A DNA stretch of 64,000 nucleotides, from the NCBI GenBank assembly GCA_008360975.2, contig CM039184.1, forward strand, positions 30,553,797 through 30,617,796, in the 5' to 3' direction. The translations under genes were made by a program, and so were the position numbers. Of the stretch, positions 51,944-64,000 are shown piece by piece. Position 1 is the first letter of the stretch, and every line of letters starts with the position of its first letter. This DNA is from Lichenostomus cassidix (lineage: Eukaryota > Chordata > Aves > Passeriformes > Meliphagidae). The notes beneath the pieces were generated by a model, which was not told where the DNA came from, searched no databases, and worked only from the letters and a program-made list of their open reading frames with translations.

Positions 51944-54669
51944 CTGAGGTGCACAGATGGAGATATGTCATAGTCCTTTGTTTAAATCACCTCTCCTCCT
52001 TTTGACCCGGTTGTGTCTCATGCTTTCCCACTAAAAACAGTGGCTTTTTGACAGCAAAGATGTTGTGAATCACTAGCACAAGGTAGTGGGAAAAAAAATG
52101 GGACAAGCTAGAGCCCAGAGCTCGACTCTGTTGTAGCCTAGAGCAACAACAGAAGCATACTGAAAATAAGAGGGTTTCTCTCTTACAGAATGAGTTGATA
52201 TCTCTAGTGAGACATCAGACTGAGCAGGAAAACTGTCTAGGGAGGACAGGCAAGGTACCTAACCTGATGAGGTTGACTGCATTCAGAAACTACAGCCCAA
52301 ACATCCTCTGGAGTTAAAAATTTAATTAACTGCTTGCTGTCCTCACCCTTGTGCACTGTGCATCTGATCTGTGCACTTGCTGTTTCTGAACAGAGGCAGA
52401 GGGGAACTGACACCATACACAGTCTGCTTTTAATAAGACACTTCTTCTGTTATAATGCAAAAGTCTATTCCAATGTTTCTGAGTGCATTGCAAAGCTGAA
52501 GGGTTCAGAAAAACATCGGGGAAAAAAAAAAACCAGAAAAGAAAGAATTGAGCCTCACAATTGTTTATTTTAAAACCAGGCAAGTTATTAAAGAATTAAT
52601 GCTATTTTCTTCATTTGAAGCTGTGTTTAAATTTAGCCATGTATTGTGTTGTTACATAATACCAACAGCAGTGAAACTTTGGAAAAAAAATTACATCTTT
52701 ACTTTTGTCCAAGTTTGAGCTAAGAGATTCAGACTTTGTCCTACTTATAAAGACACTTTAGATAAGGGTAGCCTACTTGCATCTTATTACTTTTCCAAAA
52801 TAGCACAAAGCAAAAAAAAAAAATCTTAAAAGAAAATGGACTGAGTGGGAAAAGGGAATCTCTTTCCTAGAAAATTATTCCAGATGCAACAAGCAAAAAA
52901 AAAAATATACACAAACTAGGAATAAAAGCATTCACTAAAATAACTGTGGAATCTCATCTGGATTCTAGGATCTCTGCAGATCCTCAATTTCTTCTCTCAC
53001 TCCACTAGTTTATCTGTGCTAAGCCTAGAGAAACAAAAGAAAACAAAATGAAACAAAACAAAACAAACAAAAAAAATCTGGTAAAACACTGTTAAAAACA
53101 AAAACTTCAGAAATTGTAAGTTCACATGGGAACTACCTGAAAGTTGACAGCCCAAAATTATGTCAAGCTGCATTGAACAACTGCTACAGGTACAGTTTGT
53201 TTTCTCTTGCTTCAAGAAGGCCATAGGGATAGCCAAAGTTGTCTTCTTCCACTTCTTCAACACAAGGTCCTAATTTTTTTGAAAGGACATCTAGGAAATA
53301 CTCACATGTTGGGTTTAGTGCAGTAAATCTCATTATTTTTTCACAGTCATCTGTTTATATTTTCAGTCCAAAGATAGGGTGTGTTGCAGGAATCAGATGA
53401 CTAGTGGATGCAACAAGAATGTGGATTGTAGAGAGCAAAGGGCCTGAGACTCTAAGGGCAATAAAAGAGTACCTCACCTAAGGGTTTCAGGGTATCAAAT
53501 AATTCCCAGTTCACATTCACTCACAACTGAAGGCATTCTTCTTCTTTATCCAGGCTAAATATTTCCCAGCATGTGTATTATAGCCTACTACTTGTTTTGT
53601 GTTTGATCAAAATGTGATTAAATTAATTTACTATTTTTAATAAGAAAACAGCCCTTCTCTTAACAGTTTGACTATATACAATAAAAACTTAACTTTCAGT
53701 ATATGGAGAGGGGGGTTTAGGGTTTTTTCCTATTTTGTAACTTAGGAAAATGAGATTTGTCTTAAAGAAAGTGAGAAGTTGCTTTTTAAAAGAAATTATA
53801 AGATAAAGTTAAATAAAAAATTTTATGATATAAAATTTCTATTTTTTCTGTAATAAGTGGCCTAGGAAGTAATAAATTTCCAATCGTGTATATTTCGCTA
53901 AAATCAACAGATAAATTTACAACTCTGTTCTTCTAAATAAACTTTAAAATCCTCCTCTTTTGCTAATGTTTTTATCATAGCTAAAAAATGCAGGGTTGTA
54001 TGTTGAAGTGCAAAGAAATATCAAAAATAATCTCAAGGACTCACTCATCATGGAAGCTGAGATTCTTTGGGAACATTTAACCACACATACAGAAAACTTA
54101 ACAGCTGATACATTCATTTCCTTCCCAAATATTTCATCACAGACTATACTTTAATGCCCTAATAAATGCAATGCAGCAGAGATTCCATGTAGTTCCCAAA
54201 GACTCCATGTACGTTTCCCCCAAGCAATATCCCCCCAATATCAGGCATTAGACCTGCATAGGAACTGGCTGTTGGGCAATGAGCAGCCACAGGTCAGAGG
54301 CTGCTGGGTGTTTGTGGGAGCTTGTCCAGGGTGCACAGCCTCCCTGCTCCTTCCTTGTGAGCTGGAAGGTATTAACAGGCTCCCTGCATTTCATATTACC
54401 CACATATTTTGCCTCTTTTCCTCTTACCCCCTGTGCCTGAATTAGATGAGTAAAGCTCTGTCCTCTGTTACAGCAGGATAAAATAAAGGAACTCTGGAGA
54501 AGATGAGAAGTTACTCCAGGTGGTATTTGAGGGTTAATGGAGTAAAATTTGCTTCTGTGCCTGCAGCTACTGCCATTCCTCTGCTTGAGTAATAGAGCCT
54601 TAAACATTTAAGTGATGGATGTTAGTGCATGCCAGCTGCAAACCAACAGAGCAGGCTGTAAACACATTT
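51944..54669. other. Non-coding stretch
   Basis: AT-rich, with no gene recognised. Short A-rich runs occur near 52520, 52810 and 52890, and a CAAAA-type tract is at 53031-53076 (listed separately). Confidence 0.5.
53031..53076 (+). repeat. (CAAAA)n-like low-complexity tract
   Basis: About 46 bases of AAACAAAA and AAAC units with single G and T interruptions. A short decayed microsatellite. Confidence 0.8.
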
Positions 54670-54805
54670 TCCCCGTTTCTCTCTTTGTTTTTTAATGCGC
54701 TCTTTTTCTCAGCCGCGATGCTCTCGCCTCTCCAGCACTGATTCACACTGACACGAACGGGCCCAGCCAGGGCAGGGAGGCACAGCCTCCTATGACTCAC
54801 GGTGT
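54670..54805. promoter_or_regulatory. CpG-dense patch
   Basis: Eight CpG dinucleotides lie within about 130 bases, including CCGCG and ACGAACG. This is the highest local CpG density in the window, and GC content is clearly raised. No TATA box or initiator stands out. It could be a small promoter or enhancer kept free of methylation, or an older, more GC-rich insertion. The minus-strand open frame through it has no recognisable protein features. Confidence 0.3.
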
Positions 54806-57800
54806 TCAGCAAGTTTTAGTCATCAGGCTTAAGGAGCACTGTGCTTAGCACCCCCACTGCAGCATCTCACCACTGCCAATTTTCTCCCCCTTTCCTTCAG
54901 CTGGAGGAAGCCATTCCTGTATATCTGTAGGATTTCTTCGTTAAGGTGGCTGATGTGCAAACATATGTACATTCACGTACCTCCCAGTAGCAATTTGAAG
55001 AGAAACATGTTTCTATATCCATTACACTTGGGGCAGAAGCTATCATATTTGTGCAAGTGATCTCTTGTGGAGATGCAGATACTTTTGTGTTTCACAGGAC
55101 AGCACTTGAGTTATTTTGTGAAGAATCTATTTTCTGCCATGTATTTGACAGGGGCAAATTCCATAAATGACACTGTTTTCTGTTTAGATAAATGGTTTCA
55201 CTGGTAAAGAACATGTTTGGTATGCTTAAACTGGGAGCATGGGGAAATCTGTGACTTAAGTGACAGCCCCAGCATACAGGCTTCAGTGCACCAGTCCTCC
55301 CCTGAATGTCCTCCTTTTATTTGTTGGGTGGGAAACCCATAAAATGGGTAAAAAATGTCCAGACTCAGATGGCACTGAGAGGCCCGAGGGACAATAGATA
55401 AGGTGCTGCAGGTGGGCTTGCTTTGTAATTGTAGCACTGCCATTTCTTGTGAAGCCTCCAAAATGAGCTGTGTGAGGCTTGTTGGAGGCAAAGCTTCTCT
55501 TTTTGGGTAGACATATTGCTAAACAAGGGGTGCCCCAGGACAGGTCTGTGTCTAGCTGAAACAGTGACAACAAAATGCAAATAAGACCCAATTTCATTAG
55601 GCTAGATGAACTAAGCATTTATTAACAGTGAATTTTAAGACTACTCTATAAGTGCATCTTCCTGTTCTTACATACATTCTTGATGGCTTACTTTTCAACT
55701 GCTGACTTCCAAAATCAAAAGTCTATCTTAAATCTGACAGCTGATATATGTACTGTGCAGTGCCAGTGATTCACTTCCCTCTTGCTCTCCCTGCTTGCAG
55801 AGTGAGGGGTTAGTTAAGTGCAGAGGTGTTTGCTCCTCTCACGTTCTCTCTCTGGTCTCCCACAGTACAACTCACATTAAAATGAATTCTAATGCATCAT
55901 CAGTGCCATTTATTATTTTCCCTTCTTACATCTGCTCTTGAAGCTTTTCAGCTCTCTCTGCCCTGGAAGGTTCTGACTATCTGTAAATAAGGCTGGTAGC
56001 CTAGCAACATTGAGTGAATGCACTTCCCTTGCTGAATAACACTGGGCATAATCACATCAGCTTCTTATGCTATCTGCAGCATTAACACTGTGAGTTGAAA
56101 ACAATTACAAATACTTCATGTACAGTCACATTATCTTGAATTGGAAATATTTTTCAGATCCTTCAAATGAAGTCTATCCACAAAGTGAAAAAAAGAAATC
56201 TTCAGGTTCATAGCAAATAAACCATCTCCAGAACCCGGTACAATAATCAGACTGAAAGCATTGATTAACCTGACCCCTCAAGGAGACTAAAGAGAAGGCA
56301 AACACCATATCTGAGCATTTGCACTCACCAGCACAAACAACCAGGCAATTTGGAGCTACCTTAGCTATCTGACAGAGGAAGAACTGCCTTGTGGTACGGA
56401 CATGACATTCTCCCAGGCAGGAAATGAGCCCATGTCATAAAAATTGAGCAGCTACCTACAAAAAAACAGTCCACAGCACCATCTATAATCCTTAGGTCTG
56501 TCTTGCTCTAAAGGGGAAACTTGCACTGTCAAGTTGCATTTACCACAACATAATTCAGGGGTGGAAGCAAGGCACAGCCTTCTCCCTCTCCTGTCATGCT
56601 TTCATGCATGTGAGGAGCAGCACCATTCTGGAGGACAGATCTCCTGGGCTTTCTACCCTTGCAATATTAGGGTATTCACCCAGTACAAAGAAGGGTGGCA
56701 CAGGTCTTTTTTAACAGAACAGTTAAACAAGTTAGAGCATAAAAAGCTGCTTAATTTTATATCAAACCTATGTCAGAATAAATTCTTCAGTTTGTAGCAC
56801 AATGTACAGGCTTGCCATCTTCTTGGAAGCTGTATTTTGTGTGAGCAGAACTTTGTATTTCCCAGCTGTTACATCTCTTCACTTCAGAATAAGGAAATCT
56901 TTATTCTGCAGTTTTAATTGACCTTTTTAATCTAAACAAGTTTGACTGGACAATGAGTGAATGAATGGTTCCAGCATAATGTTATCACAAGGCAGAGTTG
57001 GTGATGCCAAGCACAAAAATAGCTCTGGCTTTTTCTTCTGTTTCTCTCCTCTCATCGCTGATTAGCACAGACATTAGTAGACAGACAGCAAGAAAACTGG
57101 TTTTACTCCAATTTTAAAAGCTTTAGTACATTTTTTTTTAATTGGCTGGAAAGATACATAATTCTATAGTAAAAGTAACTAAATGTAAGAAACAGATACT
57201 GAACCCTGCTAGGATGAGGTTCAAATGGAGAATTCCTGCTGACATTTTTGAAAGCTTTATTTATACTGATAAATAACTTTATGCTACTTAAAATACAAAT
57301 TTTTAATTCACATTGGTATAAATATAACTGAATGAAAATAGCCATTTCACTTTCTTTTCATGTTCAGTTCTGCCTAACCAGCTTATATTGCTGAAATCTG
57401 GCACAGAATGGGATTTACAGCTAGAGAAAGAGCTTGGTTTTGTCTTTATCAACAGCTTAAAGCACACCTAACTCTGCTTTCTTAACTTGGTACACAGCCC
57501 AGCATGGATGGCAGTGAAGATCACAGGCTTGTATGACAAATGCATTTATTTCCTGATGCCTCATTCCAGGCTCTGGAATCTAACACTGTCTGCTCTAAGT
57601 AATTGTATTTGCCATCCTTTTATCCTCACATGGTGGCAAAGCATTCTGCTCTGTAAAGTCATTGCTTGCCACCCTGATACAGAAACCTAGGAATTGGTGG
57701 TGTGCACACCCTGAGGTTGTTGCAGCCTGGGAGGTAAAAACTGATCTTGCTACTTTGGATGAAATTGGAGTTTGGGAGCAATTTCACAGAAACCCTGGGA

Positions 57801-58029
57801 GATCTCTCTACCTGTTTTGCACCACTCTAACTCCTATCACAATGATTCTTTCTCTTGCTGTCAGCCTTCCCTTCCTTATTAACTGATGAGAAACCTCAAT
57901 AGAGCTACTAAGGCAGGCACTGCAGCCAGGAATCTCCTAAACTAACTGGAAGAAGGTTCTGACCTTGAGGAAACCAAGAGGAAAGAGAAAAGCATGTGTG
58001 AGAGGGAGGAGGTTGTTGCTGTTGAGCAG
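54806..58029. other. Non-coding stretch
   Basis: No gene recognised. Base composition is slightly less AT-rich in 55200-55600 and 57480-57890, where several overlapping open frames appear on both strands. None has a recognisable domain. Confidence 0.5.
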
Positions 58030-58250
58030 CTAGCAGAGTAATGAATGCATTGGTTTTCAGTGGCAAGAAGGAATGACTTTTATTGTTTTGATTTCATCAC
58101 ATTTATAGAGTTCTCAAAAGTCACCCAGATTGGTCAGTCAGAAGCCTTCCCCCAGGCCTGATTGGCCAGGCCTGCACTGCCCAAGTTCTGGGACACTGTT
58201 CCAAAACATCTAAACTTTATCTTTATTTACAAAACACAAGAAAACCTCTC
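58030..58250 (-). mobile_element. Possible solo LTR fragment with promoter-like motifs
   Basis: Read on the minus strand, the segment carries, in order, a CCAAT box (GGCCAATCAGG, 58160-58166 region), a second CCAAT box (GACCAATCTGG, near 58129-58133), a TATAAA (58102-58107) and an AATAAA poly(A) signal (58078-58083). Two CCAAT boxes, a TATA box and a nearby poly(A) signal in this order are typical of the U3-R part of a retroviral long terminal repeat. The GC-rich CAGGCCTGGCCAATCAGGCC area resembles what I recall of songbird endogenous retrovirus LTRs. No internal viral genes flank it, so it would be a solo or broken LTR. Exact ends and a target-site duplication were not found, and a cellular promoter-like element is an alternative. 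Confidence 0.4.
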
Positions 58251-59965
58251 ATGGGAAAAACTGTGCTAGCCACAGGAGGTGGTCAAAGAATAAACCAAAT
58301 GAAGAGGCTTGAGATGTGCCTGAAGGATTGGGAATGGAAGATGAGACATAGAGGGGGAGACTTGCAAGCAAAAGGGTCAGGGGGTCTTCCAACAAAATGG
58401 AGGATGAAAGGACAGAAATGTAATGTGAGGGGAATATGATGCAACCAAGATTTACAGACAAAGTTATAGAATGACAATACATTAAAATGATGGAATGGAA
58501 GTTAATTGTAGACTGGAGCTGAAAAGGAGTGTAAATGCTGAGAGTGGGCGGAAAAGCAAAAAAGTAAAGAACTATATTTTTTATTCATGCTGTGACTGTT
58601 TAAATGTAGGAATATCATCACACCTATGCACTATGCTTCTGATTTGCTTTTGAGATTCAGGGGAAGAATTTCTCTTAAAAAATCTTGACTATGCCCTTAA
58701 GCAACCTATTTCCTACTACAGAGAATATTTTTTGCTTTCTGTTTCTTTGTTGGCTTTCTTGAATAAGAGAGAGCCATCACGTCCTAATGAGAGTCTCTCT
58801 TTCCCCTAAATGCAGAGAGATGGAGCTGCTCATAAATAGCTAAAAGACTTGTCTGGAGAAGTAATAAAAATGTAGTGTGACCACCCAAACCTGGATTTTA
58901 GGAAAACATTTTTGAGGTAATCAAGCCATTACCTAATCGAGGTTTATGTAGTGTTCAGGTTGATTAACACACTGAAACTGCAAAACTGAAAACCTTTTCT
59001 TGTCTACCTGGCTCTGTATTTTGGGTGGGCAGAGTTTACTGTGTATTTTGTTCAGGAATGTCTCAAACACTCTGTACTACATTTAAAAAGTCAATTCAAG
59101 TACTGAAGGAAAATGGACATACTTAAAAAGGGAATATCAGACACATATCTGAGCCTGCAGAGTCTGCCTATGTAGAGGCTTGCCCAGCCCTTTGCAGGGC
59201 TATATAAAGTTGTAACACTTCCAGCTGAAAGGAAACTGACTGTGCCAGATTGATAATGAATGATTGGTGTTCTGCTTCCTTCAGATCCCCCCATCCCCTC
59301 CTCATTTCTGCAAACAGCCATTATTTTCTGGAATGTCATTTTGAAGCACATTTCTTCCTCAGTGCTGCAGTGCCCTCCAGTGCTCAGAGAAAATGTTTTA
59401 GCTTCCATTATCAGGAATCCAAAATACAGACACCATTTTATATCTAATAGTGAGATTGAACTCTTCACGATATTGCAGATGACTTTGTTTGGTTTCCAAA
59501 GTCTATTGTTGCTTGAAACACTTCCCACAATATACAAGATTCTTGAGGTGGATTATTATCACCTCAATGAGTCCTGTTCTGAAATTGGTTACAATGCTCT
59601 TCTCAGCAAAAGTACTAGCAGGTGCTTGCTGGCTGTCTTTCAAGAATCCTTTCTGAAGCAGTGAAGTTTGCCCAAACACTTAATGTTGTAGGCTATTTTA
59701 ATGAAATACCCTGGTTAAGGCACAGAGTGACTCTACGTTGCTTTTTTTTTTATGTGAGTTGCATTTTTGCCACTGTATATCTCTAGTGCAAAGGTTCAAG
59801 AAATTCCACCAAGTGCTTTCCTGAATACAAATGAGAGCATCTGCACACCCAGAACAGCTCAAAACAAACACCTGGGTTGATTAAAAAAGTTTAGGGCAGC
59901 ATTTTCAACAGACTAAAGTAATTTGGTTTCAGGCTTCCTACAAATTACAAGAGCTGATAACAAAT

Positions 59966-59967
<2 letters not shown>
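58251..59967. other. Non-coding stretch
   Basis: The first 300 bases are purine-rich on the plus strand and could belong to the LTR-like element next to it. The region 59091-59664 has the longest open frames of the window (about 148 codons on minus, 134 on plus). They overlap in antisense, lack domains and are most simply chance. Confidence 0.5.

Positions 59968-60040
<73 letters not shown>
59968..60040 (+). repeat. (TG)36 microsatellite
   Basis: An uninterrupted dinucleotide run of 73 bases, (TG)36T. Such alternating purine-pyrimidine DNA can adopt Z-form. Uninterrupted runs of this length are highly mutable, so the locus should be polymorphic in length between individuals. Confidence 0.99.
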
Positions 60041-60044
<4 letters not shown>

Positions 60045-63000
60045 ATGTTTATAGTGTTTAATGGGGAGATTCATCCCAGCTCTGTCCTATCAATGCATTT
60101 TTCAGTCAAGAAGGCATCTTTTTAGAGAAGTTCATAGGGGAGCCAGGGGTTGTATAAATAATACAGAGAAAGCAATGTCCCTTATATATTTTTCCACTCT
60201 CTTCAAATACCTGACTGACCACTGCAAAGCTGGAAAACTTCTGGTCAGTTCAAACACTTGCAGATCAAATGCACAGTGATCTGGTAAATGAGATCAGTCA
60301 AATACGGAAAAAGGGCTGGGGGATAGATAGTGTGCAGAAAAAGAGGTGTACACAAAGAAGAAAGAAGGAGGTCAGAGATGAAAATAAGTACTTGTTTCCA
60401 TGGGAAAGATAGAAAGGATAAAGGAGCCCCTCAAATGCCTTATATTTTCAAGTTATGATCTTCAATCTCCTTCTACATGTTGGATTGGCAATTTTGTACC
60501 ATTATGACCAACTAAGGTAAAAGCAAAGCCTTTGAGTGAAAGATTTAAAAATTATTTTTCTTTCTGCAAATGATCGACCACAGATTTGAAAGCAAAAATT
60601 TGGACTTGAGTATTGGTAAGCAGTGGTGGTAAGTTTTGCAACTGAGAGACTTTTTTCCCAGCATTTAAGTGTGAATCTCATCCTAGGAAGAAGTACTTGG
60701 GCTTTCAAAGACCTTTTTTCAGAAGACTTTCTAAACACACTAGCAGAGATCCTAACAAAAAGGTTGGTGTTCATATCTGATTAGGACCAGATGCTTGAGA
60801 ATCAGAATGGACAGTATTTAGCTAGTAGTTACACTATAAAGGCTCTCAAAACTTGTGCTTCACCTTTTTCTTTTTTATAGACCAAGAAAAGCTGTAGAAT
60901 CTGACCTTTAGATGGACCATCTGGATCTGCTCACTTTCCCCAAAATATCTCCTGTAGGTGTATCTTCCCCTCTCCTGTAGGTGTGTCCTATCCATGATGA
61001 TTCTGTGTCATGCCTAGTCAATGCCTAGTCTTGACAGACCTGAAAGTTTACAGAACCTGCTCTGGCTGTGGTTTTGAAGGGCTGTTATCATCCACGTGGC
61101 TTTATCTGCACATACTCTGTGAAGCAGCAAGGTTCCTGACCAACTTAAAGCAAAGCCTGCTCTAATCCAGATCTGCAAGGATAAGTTTAGATATATATAC
61201 CTCGTTCAAAACTGTAGGTCAGGCACAAATAGAAGTTGTACAGATCTCAGTAGGAAAGGCTGACCCAATAAATGCAATATTATTCCAAATGTTTCAAATG
61301 AGCTTGAATAGGAGTACAAATAAAGGGTATACTCATTCTGTCAGTAGCATATTGTGTGAGATAAAATCCACAGGCTGCCAGGGCTGGCCCACTGCAAGGG
61401 TATTCTCTCAAAATTTTGAGGTTAAATTGACAAGCTAAAACATTTCCCAAAGCCATGGGCAATAAAGCTTCAGAAATGTACATGAAGCATGTGCAAGCCT
61501 TAGTAATGCTTCTTAAAGGGAAATTAGGCTACAACTACATTTGTGAATATTGCTCTCAATAGTTAATGACATTAACCAAACCATCAAATTTGTGCATAAA
61601 TTGTTAGCTGATCAGTTAGCTGATCAGTTGAAGTACACAGAAAAGGACTACCATTTTACAAACCCTTATCATTGGCAAATGACTGCCAATTAATGTGATT
61701 TGTATTTCTGCATGTGTCATTACTCTAGAACTGCTTTGACCTACAAAAATAGAAATCCATAATATGAATAATTAATCTCTAATTGTAAATCCACATTAAC
61801 ATGCACTAAGAACAGACACTAATTACATTAATAATGCAATGTAACAGTGATCATTTGATTTGGGACAAATTACTCCTGTATTCAGCAAGATTGCTTTTAT
61901 TGCTCAGTTTGCCCTAGCTATATGAGTCTAGTATGGCCAGCTGAATCGTTTTCATGGCTCTTCTGTATAAAGTACTGTGAGGCCACACCTTATTACACCA
62001 TCAAAGAAAAGTTGTTTTATATTGGCATTTGTTGTTGACCAGTCTCAGTGGAAGAGCTATGCTGAAGCATTATCACCCATTAACCATAGCCCTCCAGGGT
62101 TCATGTGTACCCTCCTGTGTCACAAACAGACACCAGGGGACAGTTGTTTTCCTCTTGCAAACATTCTTTTTTAATACCATCCTTTTCAAGTACTTTGTGT
62201 CCCAGACTGTTCCTTGAAGGCTCAGTTCTGATTTCCAATGTTTATTATAATTACTTACATACTCAGGCATCATGTTAGAGAGATTCTTGTGCTCACTTCA
62301 TAAACAGCCAGTATAAGCAGAGATTATTTCTGTTACACTTCAGAAAACCTTCCTGCCTTGGATTATCAATCATTTTATTAGATACTAAAAATGCTTGCAG
62401 AAAGGTTCTTAGCCCAAGAATTTTACAGCTTGGCACTGTTGATAGTGATAACATGTATTGCTAAATTTACAAATGTCTGAAGTGTTTTCAGATTAGATTT
62501 AACAGTTGCCATAGCAAGATTTTAAATAAAAAACCTCAAGACTTTGAAAGGATTTAGGAATTCTAATTTACTTTAAAAAAAAGAAAAAAAGTCGAATTAT
62601 AAATAATGGCCATAGATTCTGATCTGTCCTACAGTGTAACTGAAAAGTTGTTACTGAATTTTTACTGCTGTAGTAACTGTAAAATCATATTCATTGGACT
62701 CATATGTGCAAAGACAGTCTAATATTCATAAAAATTAGGTCAGATATATTTCTTTTGCCTAAAAAAACCAATGTTTTTGTATTGTTTGACTAAATGTCTC
62801 AACTGCATCCTCTAAAGTAGGGATCCAAGACAAATATATGTCCAGAGTTTGAAAGTGTTCTCTTCCACACATTTGAGTGTTTTCCCTCTCCAGAAATGGC
62901 TGTTGATACATGTTCAGAAAAGACTTGGTGGCTGCCAAATACTGAAGTGGGGAAACACAGAGAAAACTCTCAGAGATCTTCCATCCCCCTGAAGCTCCAT

Positions 63001-64000
63001 GGTGTCACTGGGTAGCTTGTGTTCACTCAACGTTCAGAGACAGCACATTGCAGTCTGGAATGGCAGGGATGAAGCCAAATGTTCCCCATATCACTGCACT
63101 TAGTTTTTCTCAAATCCACCGTGGCACTGCGCAGCAGGGTTGAAAGAGGAAAGCTCTGGAGTGCCTCACACTGCAGTGTGGGGGAAATTCTTGCTTTGCT
63201 GCACAGTGATAAATGAGATGAGGCTGAACAATGACAGAAAATAATAGCCAAGGATAGAAGGAAGAGATTCAGGGGTGTGTGAAGGTAAATGGAAGCCTTT
63301 GCCGGAGGGAAATCCAGAGAAGTGGCCAGGAAGGGGAGAAGGTTTCACAACACACCCTTTTGTCCTGGATGCTGGCCATACAGAGCCATTAGGCTGGATG
63401 TTGTGAGTTATGATGGCTTTGCAAAACTGGCCCCCAGATCTGCAAAACTGATGGGTATACACAACCCATTGGAGTTTAGAGTCAGTATTTGCCTCACTTG
63501 ACTTGAGTGCTACAAAAGCAACAAGCTTACATAGAGATCTAATTTCCTCGTTTTCACAAACTCCTGATCATTGATTTCGAAGCCAATAAATACCTTGGCA
63601 GTGGTCGGTCAGCTCTCACTAAAACCTTGTATTTCCACAGAGTCAGTATAAATGAAAATATTTCGGGAGGTTATAAACCGTTTTAAAGGATGTGTTCTTA
63701 AATGGTGCAAACATTGGACAAAATTATGAATATGTGTGCCATTAGTAGCAAGGAACCTATCTGCTGATACTTTTATGAAATATGTTATTGCATAATTTGA
63801 AAATTATTATTGCTCCTTAGGTGAAGTATTACCTGTAGGTTACATTACAGCTGTATGTCAAGTTTTATGGCCAAAATAACAATAATAGGGTGTGAGATTG
63901 AAATAGTATTTTGTGGCAAGACACCCTCATTTCAATTCAGCTGATCAGCAGTGGTTTTAGGTGTTTGTTTATAGGAGGTTTTTTCCCATAACCGTATTAA
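60041..64000. other. Non-coding stretch to the window end
   Basis: No gene, RNA gene or known repeat family recognised. It includes a short tandem duplication at 61603-61626. Part of 63000-63460 is less AT-rich, with overlapping open frames that carry no recognisable features. Confidence 0.5.
61603..61626 (+). repeat. Exact 12-bp tandem duplication containing TGATCA
   Basis: GTTAGCTGATCA occurs twice in perfect tandem (61603-61614 and 61615-61626), followed by a partial third GTT. Each copy holds the palindrome TGATCA and an AGCT. A small slippage-type duplication. Confidence 0.9.

Noticed and set aside
59091..59664. Longest open frames of the window, 148 codons on minus and 134 on plus
   Set aside because: They overlap in antisense, have no domain, signal or codon pattern I can recognise, and frames of this length are expected by chance in 64 kb of AT-rich DNA.
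1..64000. tRNA, rRNA, microRNA, CRISPR arrays, bacterial operons or phage genes
   Set aside because: None seen on reading either strand. No regularly spaced direct repeats with spacers, no cloverleaf candidates and no prokaryotic gene packing.

Overview
The window reads as vertebrate, most likely avian, nuclear DNA from a gene-poor or deeply intronic region. The organism call rests mainly on a CR1 LINE 3' end at 50488-51005, with the ORF2 C-terminus and the typical 3' UTR, and on a second antisense CR1 remnant at 1818-1992. CR1 is the dominant retroposon of birds and other sauropsids. The base composition is clearly AT-rich with few CpGs, apart from two small patches. I see no bacterial-style genes, operons, ribosome binding sites, tRNA or rRNA genes, or CRISPR arrays. 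The longest open frames are about 100-150 codons, overlap in sense and antisense, and have no recognisable domains. That is what chance gives in DNA of this size and composition.

Layout. 1-12 kb: non-coding, with the antisense CR1 remnant, a perfect 13-bp hairpin at 6719-6749 and a terminal-exon-like open frame on the minus strand near 4.9-5.1 kb. 12-26 kb: non-coding, with two short minus-strand exon-like segments (12.0 and 13.0 kb), an AT-motif cluster at 15.6 kb, an inverted pair of T-box-like half-sites at 16.1 kb, short tandem duplications at 17.4 and 20.2 kb, and a perfect CRE palindrome at 19.0 kb. 26-30 kb: a plus-strand segment that looks like a first coding exon with a hydrophobic N-terminus (26380-26478), a CpG-enriched patch right after it, a pair of RFX X-box-like sites at 28.9 kb and a long A-rich tract. 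30-50 kb: mostly featureless, with an A/C-rich tract at 33.3 kb, minus-strand exon-like segments at 33.7 and 39.8 kb and plus-strand ones at 43.7 and 46.7 kb. 50-64 kb: the main CR1 copy, the best candidate exon of the window (minus strand, 51657-51943), a CpG-dense patch at 54.7 kb, a promoter-like element resembling part of a retroviral LTR at 58.0-58.25 kb, and a (TG)n microsatellite at 59968-60040.

Working hypothesis. A minus-strand gene may cross the window. The segments at 51657-51943, 39734-39850, 33698-33763 and 12031-12111 are open, have good splice sites and have mutually compatible phases. The chain was assembled by eye, I do not recognise the protein, and chance can produce such chains. 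A small plus-strand transcript (26.4, 43.7 and 46.7 kb) could be nested in it. I found no clear new biological system. The value here is in the testable exon chains and a few compact regulatory-looking motifs.
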